A DNA stretch of 35,721 bases from CAZDVQ01 sp964508975 (GTDB lineage: Bacteria > Bacteroidota > Bacteroidia > Chitinophagales > Saprospiraceae), in assembly GCA_964508975.1 (NCBI GenBank), contig CAZDVQ010000047.1, positions 1 through 35,721 of the forward strand, read 5' to 3'. Below are positions 31,419 through 35,721 of this stretch, one piece after another. How positions within the stretch are numbered: position 1 is the stretch's first letter; each line of letters starts with the position of its first letter. The notes under the pieces are model-generated. The model saw nothing but the letters and a program-made list of their open reading frames with translations. It was not told the DNA's origin and searched no databases. Made by a program: the position numbers and the translations under genes.

Positions 31419-33704
31419 ATGAAAAAGTTTTTGACGGTATTTATTGTACTCCTCATCGCGGTGTTCCAATTGAACGCACAGAGCAAAGGTGGTGTAAGGG
31501 GGCAAGTTTTAGACAATGATAGCGGTGAACCTATCGCTTTTGCCACGGTATACCTGATGGGAACAACCTATGGTTCTACCACCGACATCGAGGGTTATTA
31601 CAACCTCGGGGGCATTCCTCCAGCAGCTTACACCTTGATTGCCTCTTATATCGGTTATGACACGATGAGCTATGATATCGTTATTGAAGGCGGTAAAGTA
31701 GAAAACCAAAATTTCATGCTATCTGAAACCGCTACCGAAATCCAAACGGTAGAGGTATCGGCAGAACGGGAAGCCCGCAAGAACGAGGTTAAAATCTCGG
31801 TGGTGAGCGTTACGGCCAAGCAAATCAATTCAATTCCTTCTGTTGGTGGTACCGCCGACTTGGCGCAGTACCTTCAAATTATCCCCGGTATTGTTTTCAC
31901 GGGCGACCAAGGTGGCCAGCTATATGTACGCGGTGGTTCACCCGTTCAAAATAAAGTGTTGTTGGACGGTATGACCATTTATAACCCTTTCCACTCGATT
32001 GGTTTTTACTCTATTTTCGAAACCGATATTATCCGTAACGTAGATGTGTACACTGGAGGTTTCGGCGCAGAATATGGTGGACGTACTTCGGCCATCATCG
32101 ATGTGAAAACCCGGGAGGGTAACCGTAAGCGCTTTTCAGGCCAAGTAGAGGCTTCTCCATTCATGGCTAAAGCCATCTTTGAAGGCCCACTCGTTAAACT
32201 CAAGGAAAACGGCAATAGTTTGTCGTTTATGTTTACAGGTAAACACTCATACCTTGACCAAACATCTAAGGCTATTTACAGCTACGTGGATACAGCTGGT
32301 TTACCCTTTAACTTTACCGACTTTTACGGTAAGTTGTCATACAATGCCAGCAACGGTTCTAAGATCGATGTATTTGGTTTCAACTTCATGGATAACGTGG
32401 ATTACCGCAATGTAGCAAAGTACGATTGGAACTCTTTCGGGGCTGGTACTACCTTTAAAATTGTACCCGGTGAAGCCAAAATGTTGATTGGCGGCACAAT
32501 TGCTTACAGCAAGTATGTAACCAACTTGAAAGAAGCCGATGAAGATCCTCGCCGTAGCGAAATTGGCGGCTTCAACGCTGCCTTGAACTTTACCATTTTT
32601 GGCAATAAGAGCGAGTTTAACTACGGGGTTGAAATCAATGGCTTCTCAACTGCCTTTGAATACCGTACTCCAACTACTTTTTTCAATATTACCGACAACA
32701 ATACCGAGATTGGCGCATACCTCAAGTACCGCAAACGCCTTGGAGCCTTGGTACTTGAGCCAAGTTTGCGCATCCAGTATTACGCATCTTTGGGTGAATT
32801 TGTACCAGAGCCTCGCTTGTCGATGAAAGTGAACTTGAGCGAGAACGTCCGCATTAAATTTGCCGGTGGCTATTACACCCAGAACTTGTTGAGTGCCGTT
32901 AACGAACGCGATATCGTGAATTTCTTTGTTGGTTTCTTGGTACCAGATCGCAACGTCTACAAACCAGGTAGCAATACAGAGGAAGCTAAAAGCCGTTTAC
33001 AAAGCAGTGTACATGCTATCGGTGGTATCGAGGTGGATGCTGGTAAGTACATGACCTTCAACTTGGAGCCATACTTCAAGTCGTTCCCGCAGTTAATCCA
33101 GTTGAACCGCGATAAAATTGACCCGCTTGACCCCGATTATGTAACTGAGACTGGCCGTGCTTTCGGTATCGACCTGACCGCAAAATACGAGCGCCAAAAC
33201 TATTATTTCTACCTCGGCTACTCTCTGGCTGGTGTTCGTCGTAACGATGGTGAACAAGATTATCCAACCATTTTCGACCGTCGCCATAACTTGAACTTCG
33301 TTGGGGTGTACAACTTCGCCTTTAAAAAGGATGCTAAGGAGAAAAACTGGGAAGTAAGTGCTCGGTGGAACCTGGGTTCAGGTTTCCCATTCACCCTCAC
33401 ACAAGGTTTTTACCCACAGTATGGCTTTGATGGCGGTATTAACTCAAACTACACCGGTGGCAACAGCGACTTGGGTATCATCTATTCTGAAACCCGTAAC
33501 TCTGGACGCTTACCTTATTATCACCGACTCGACGTATCGCTTAAAAATACAATCCACTTCTCTAAACATGCCAAAGTAAGCTGGAGCATCGGTTGTACCA
33601 ACATGTATAACCGCGCCAACATCTTCTACTTTGACCGTGTTCGTTACCAACGCGTTAACCAATTGCCTATCTTGCCGAATGCTGCATTGAGTGTGCATTT
33701 CTAG
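31419..33704 (+). CDS. TonB-dependent outer-membrane receptor with carboxypeptidase-regulatory N-domain
   Basis: A 761-residue TonB-dependent transporter. The signal peptide (1-20, ending LNAQ) is followed by a CarboxypepD_reg-like beta-sandwich at about 25-110 (GVRGQVLDNDSGEPIAFATV, GYYNLGGIPPAAYTLIASYI). A plug domain at about 125-235 includes LYVRGGSPVQNKVLLDGMTI and GFGAEYGGRTSAIIDVKTR. The rest is a 22-strand-type barrel closing with YQRVNQLPILPNAALSVHF, where the last aromatic residue is the usual outer-membrane sorting signal. No SusD partner is next to it, so it is not a canonical polysaccharide utilisation locus; the ligand is unknown. Codon usage looks like that of a well-expressed gene. 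Confidence 0.95.
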   Translation: MKKFLTVFIVLLIAVFQLNAQSKGGVRGQVLDNDSGEPIAFATVYLMGTTYGSTTDIEGYYNLGGIPPAAYTLIASYIGYDTMSYDIVIEGGKVENQNFMLSETATEIQTVEVSAEREARKNEVKISVVSVTAKQINSIPSVGGTADLAQYLQIIPGIVFTGDQGGQLYVRGGSPVQNKVLLDGMTIYNPFHSIGFYSIFETDIIRNVDVYTGGFGAEYGGRTSAIIDVKTREGNRKRFSGQVEASPFMAKAIFEGPLVKLKENGNSLSFMFTGKHSYLDQTSKAIYSYVDTAGLPFNFTDFYGKLSYNASNGSKIDVFGFNFMDNVDYRNVAKYDWNSFGAGTTFKIVPGEAKMLIGGTIAYSKYVTNLKEADEDPRRSEIGGFNAALNFTIFGNKSEFNYGVEINGFSTAFEYRTPTTFFNITDNNTEIGAYLKYRKRLGALVLEPSLRIQYYASLGEFVPEPRLSMKVNLSENVRIKFAGGYYTQNLLSAVNERDIVNFFVGFLVPDRNVYKPGSNTEEAKSRLQSSVHAIGGIEVDAGKYMTFNLEPYFKSFPQLIQLNRDKIDPLDPDYVTETGRAFGIDLTAKYERQNYYFYLGYSLAGVRRNDGEQDYPTIFDRRHNLNFVGVYNFAFKKDAKEKNWEVSARWNLGSGFPFTLTQGFYPQYGFDGGINSNYTGGNSDLGIIYSETRNSGRLPYYHRLDVSLKNTIHFSKHAKVSWSIGCTNMYNRANIFYFDRVRYQRVNQLPILPNAALSVHF

Positions 33705-33776
33705 TTTAGGTGGTAGGGCTTAGGTAGTAGGTATTAGGTACAACTTTTAACGCTTAACTCATAACTTTTAACTCAC

Positions 33777-34439
33777 ATGGGTTCTTTCCTCAGCATCGTT
33801 TTTGTACTTGGCGTCGCAGCTGCGGTGGGGGTATACTTTTTGGCTAAATTCCTCAAGAATGTGCAGCCAACTACTTCCGAAGTGGATGACGATGTGAAAC
33901 TCATGCGCAAAGAACTCGACACTTGGCGTGGTGGCTTTTTGACTTGGTCCCGCGATTTATTAGAATTGGTTACCTTGGAGGAAGTAGGCCGTACCTTGCA
34001 GGAAGGCTATGTAACCAAGGCCTCAGGCGTTTTCATAACCGGTAGCCAAGAGCCTGTGTTTGCGTATTCGTACAAGAAATACATCGCACCGGGCGTAAAT
34101 GCCGTGTTGTACGTGTTGAATTCCGACCACGAGTTTGTGTTTCACATGACCAACAAGGGTACCGATATCACCGTAGATGGCGTTAAGTTTGGTAAAATCC
34201 GCAAGGATTCTGAGTTCTACGATATGGCGCACAAACTCATGGCCCGCTTGTCCAAAAGCATTGGACAAGGTACCGAGATTGTCATCGGCGACCAGAAAAT
34301 GGCCCAGGTTCCTTCTATCAACGCTAAGCCGATCACGCAGTTATCAGCTGATTTGCCAGAACCTGCCAACGAGAAAGAAGTGAAATTGCTGCAATCCTTG
34401 TCGGTGTACAGCATGGCTATGGAAGTGCTCGAACGCTAG
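33777..34439 (+). CDS. membrane-anchored hypothetical protein
   Basis: A 220-residue protein with one N-terminal membrane segment (about 4-24, SIVFVLGVAAAVGVYFLAKF) and a soluble remainder. The latter has an amphipathic stretch (DDDVKLMRKELDTWRGGFLT) and a central beta-rich part (GVFITGSQEPVFAYSYKKYI, YVLNSDHEFVFHMTNKGTDI). I do not recognise a family or an active site. It follows the receptor gene by 72 bp that contain simple repeats of the TTAACTCATAACTT type also seen near 12350. Its stop abuts that of the convergent YD-repeat protein. Confidence 0.75.
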   Translation: MGSFLSIVFVLGVAAAVGVYFLAKFLKNVQPTTSEVDDDVKLMRKELDTWRGGFLTWSRDLLELVTLEEVGRTLQEGYVTKASGVFITGSQEPVFAYSYKKYIAPGVNAVLYVLNSDHEFVFHMTNKGTDITVDGVKFGKIRKDSEFYDMAHKLMARLSKSIGQGTEIVIGDQKMAQVPSINAKPITQLSADLPEPANEKEVKLLQSLSVYSMAMEVLER

Positions 34440-35249
34440 CTAAGGCTTGGTGCTATACTCGTAGTTAAACACCGCTCCATCGCTCACAATCGTTTCAATC
34501 AATAAGCCTTGCGCATTGTACTTATGGTCGATGCGCAAGGTTTTTTCGTTGATGTATTTCGTCTGCTCGCTTTCCAATCTGCCATCTTGGTTATAGAAGT
34601 ACAAGTGGCTAAATATGGGCACATTATCCTTGTCAAGCGTTTTTTTAACCAAAGCACCTTGCTTATCATAGGTAAATTGGTAGGTGTCGATCACATCGTT
34701 CAAACGGCGGTACTGCACGGCAATCGAGCTATCCGATAGTAATTGAATCGTAGCCGATTTGTAATTGCTAGATGATTCAAAATCAATCCCTTCGGGTATG
34801 TTGGTGCCCCGTTGATAGCGGTAGCTTTCGGTGCTAACCTGCTTATCTTGTGTACGGATACTGAGCATTAAAAGACCCGAACCATTGTAACGGTATGTGC
34901 AGCGTTGGGTCATCATTTGTTGGTCATCAAACGTTTCCTCGGTAATTAGTAGGCCTTCAGGGCTGTAGCTAAACGTTTTTGTCTCGTGCTTAAACCCCCT
35001 ATGGTAGCGCTCCATTTGGATGGAACGGCCCGAGCTACTGTCTACCAGATTTTTTTCAATCAACTGCTTGGGCTCACTGGAAGTGCGGCGGAAGTACGTA
35101 TGCATACTCGTAATGCCTGCATTTTTACGCGCAAGTGCCTGAGGGTCAAAGTTAATTTCGGGCTGAACACATTTACTCAGTGGCGATACTTGCGCTTGAA
35201 CACCAAGGGTGACCAGTATAAATAAAAGACAAAGTTGAAAATTTTTCAT
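34440..35249 (-). CDS. secreted YD-repeat-like protein
   Basis: A 269-residue exported protein with signal peptide MKNFQLCLLFILVTLGVQAQ. From about 85 onward it carries degenerate YD/RHS-type beta hairpins: KTFSYSPEGLLITEETFDDQ, CTYRYNGSGLLMLSIRTQD, YQFTYDKQGALVKKTL, LYFYNQDGRLESEQT and HKYNAQGLLIETI. They repeat roughly every 20-25 residues. It lacks an RHS core and a toxin tip, so it is a small stand-alone YD protein, common in Bacteroidota and of unknown role. No immunity-like neighbour is present. It probably belongs to the periplasm or cell surface. Confidence 0.8.
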   Translation of the reverse strand: MKNFQLCLLFILVTLGVQAQVSPLSKCVQPEINFDPQALARKNAGITSMHTYFRRTSSEPKQLIEKNLVDSSSGRSIQMERYHRGFKHETKTFSYSPEGLLITEETFDDQQMMTQRCTYRYNGSGLLMLSIRTQDKQVSTESYRYQRGTNIPEGIDFESSSNYKSATIQLLSDSSIAVQYRRLNDVIDTYQFTYDKQGALVKKTLDKDNVPIFSHLYFYNQDGRLESEQTKYINEKTLRIDHKYNAQGLLIETIVSDGAVFNYEYSTKP

Positions 35250-35330
35250 GGAGGAGCTTTAAGGCTTTAAAACGCCAAAGTTCAGGAAATATTCCGTTGC
35301 GGAGATGGAAAAACGAATAAGCAAAATAAT

Positions 35331-35432
35331 TTGGGCGCTGCGCCGCTACGCGTCGCCGGTCCCCTCTGGGGTTCGCGTTGCTCCGTGCTACGCACCCGGG
35401 CCTACGGCCCGGCCCGCCGGGCACCTAGCGCG
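35331..35432 (+). repeat. GC-rich hairpin repeat, D-like
   Basis: TTGGGCGCTGCGCCGCTACG, then GGGGTTCGCGTTGCTCCGTG as in 11306-11422, and a GGGCC-TAC-GGCCC stem, ending CACCTAGCGCGC. It abuts the inverted terminus of the fold-back element at 35434. Confidence 0.75.
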
Positions 35433-35433
35433 C

Positions 35434-35718
35434 AATGCCATTAAGCGTTAATTATTTTGTTTGTTTTTCAGCATTTTTCGGCCAAAGTAACCACCCCGTC
35501 TGCTGCGCTACACGCTTTGCGTTCCGCTTGCATCCACCCCTCCTTGAAAAGGAGGGGAGCTCATGCCTTGCTATAAATATTTGATTTACAGATATTTAAA
35601 AGAACAAGCCAAGTTCCCCTCCTTTTCAAGGAGGGGTGGATGCGCACAGGGTGTTTTACACCTTGTAGCGCAGACGGGGTGGTTATAAATTCGAGAAAAA
35701 TTAACGCTTAATGGCATT
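35434..35718. mobile_element. 285-bp nested fold-back element (family E inside)
   Basis: Outer termini are a perfect 20-bp inverted repeat, AATGCCATTAAGCGTTAATT at 35434-35453 and its reverse complement at 35699-35718. Inside lies a second inverted repeat: ACCACCCCGTCTGC...GCTACA at 35490-35512 faces TGTAGCGCAGACGGGGTGGT at 35664-35683. Two CCCCTCCTT/AAGGAGGGG hairpins lie at 35537-35557 and 35616-35636. There is no ORF. A half copy of the inner part is at 24858-24921. Confidence 0.8.
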
Positions 35719-35721
35719 GAC

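Noticed and set aside
31419..34439. SusC/SusD polysaccharide utilisation locus
   Set aside because: The receptor has no adjacent SusD-like lipoprotein or glycoside hydrolase; the next gene is a small membrane-anchored protein.

Overview
The window looks like a chromosome segment of a Bacteroidota bacterium, most probably of the Saprospiraceae/Chitinophagia-like branch. The evidence is a SusC-type TonB-dependent receptor with a carboxypeptidase-regulatory N-domain, a type IX secretion plug protein, several lipoproteins with Bacteroidota-style signal peptides, weak Shine-Dalgarno sequences, and -7 boxes of the TAnnTTTG type. Extragenic DNA is full of GC-rich 'CTACG' hairpin repeats; a Saprospira-like genome is a tentative guess from memory, not a database result.

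Layout. 1-142: simple tandem repeats. 146-10600: housekeeping genes. These are a LuxE-type acyl-protein synthetase (-), a lipoprotein (+), an ArsC/Spx-like protein plus hemF operon (-), a nucleoside phosphorylase, lipoprotein and mltG run (+), the T9SS plug gene with an SH3 lipoprotein (+), and a three-gene operon of SpoU methylase, DUF418-like membrane protein and TPMT-type methyltransferase (-). 10713-11285: a VTT-domain membrane protein. 11286-24940: an accessory RHS island. 25145-35249: ordinary genes again, namely coaD, a 61-aa lipoprotein, a Cys/Met-metabolism PLP enzyme, a SPOR/peptidoglycan-binding protein, an SH3 lipoprotein, threonylcarbamoyl-AMP synthase, a TonB-dependent receptor, a membrane-anchored protein and a YD-repeat secreted protein. 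The right end (35331-35721) is nested repeat and fold-back DNA.

The RHS island is the most interesting part. A 2680-residue RHS protein (15650-23692) ends in an AT-rich, lysine-rich tip carrying HEMKH, and is followed 2 bp later by an exported putative immunity protein. About 9.6 kb upstream, in the same orientation, lies a headless 'orphan' RHS 3' end. Two collinear pieces, 11795-11969 and 12384-13152, match 21502-21676 and 22022-22790; the second is about 98% identical without indels. The orphan then switches to a different tip carrying HEVGTH and its own overlapping exported immunity candidate. Both tips may be zinc peptidases. Each unit is followed by the same composite of an inverted-repeat element and a hairpin-mosaic repeat, and the orphan unit is bracketed by direct copies of another GC-rich repeat. 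This looks like a polymorphic toxin locus holding a spare tip that could be swapped by recombination.

A second theme is the repeat families themselves. One family (here 'B') has conserved boxes separated by interchangeable hairpins. Two copies sit inside the open reading frame of the T9SS plug gene, on either side of its signal-peptide hydrophobic core. No rRNA, tRNA, CRISPR array or complete transposase gene was seen. Repeat family letters (B, C, D, E) are labels used only in this annotation.
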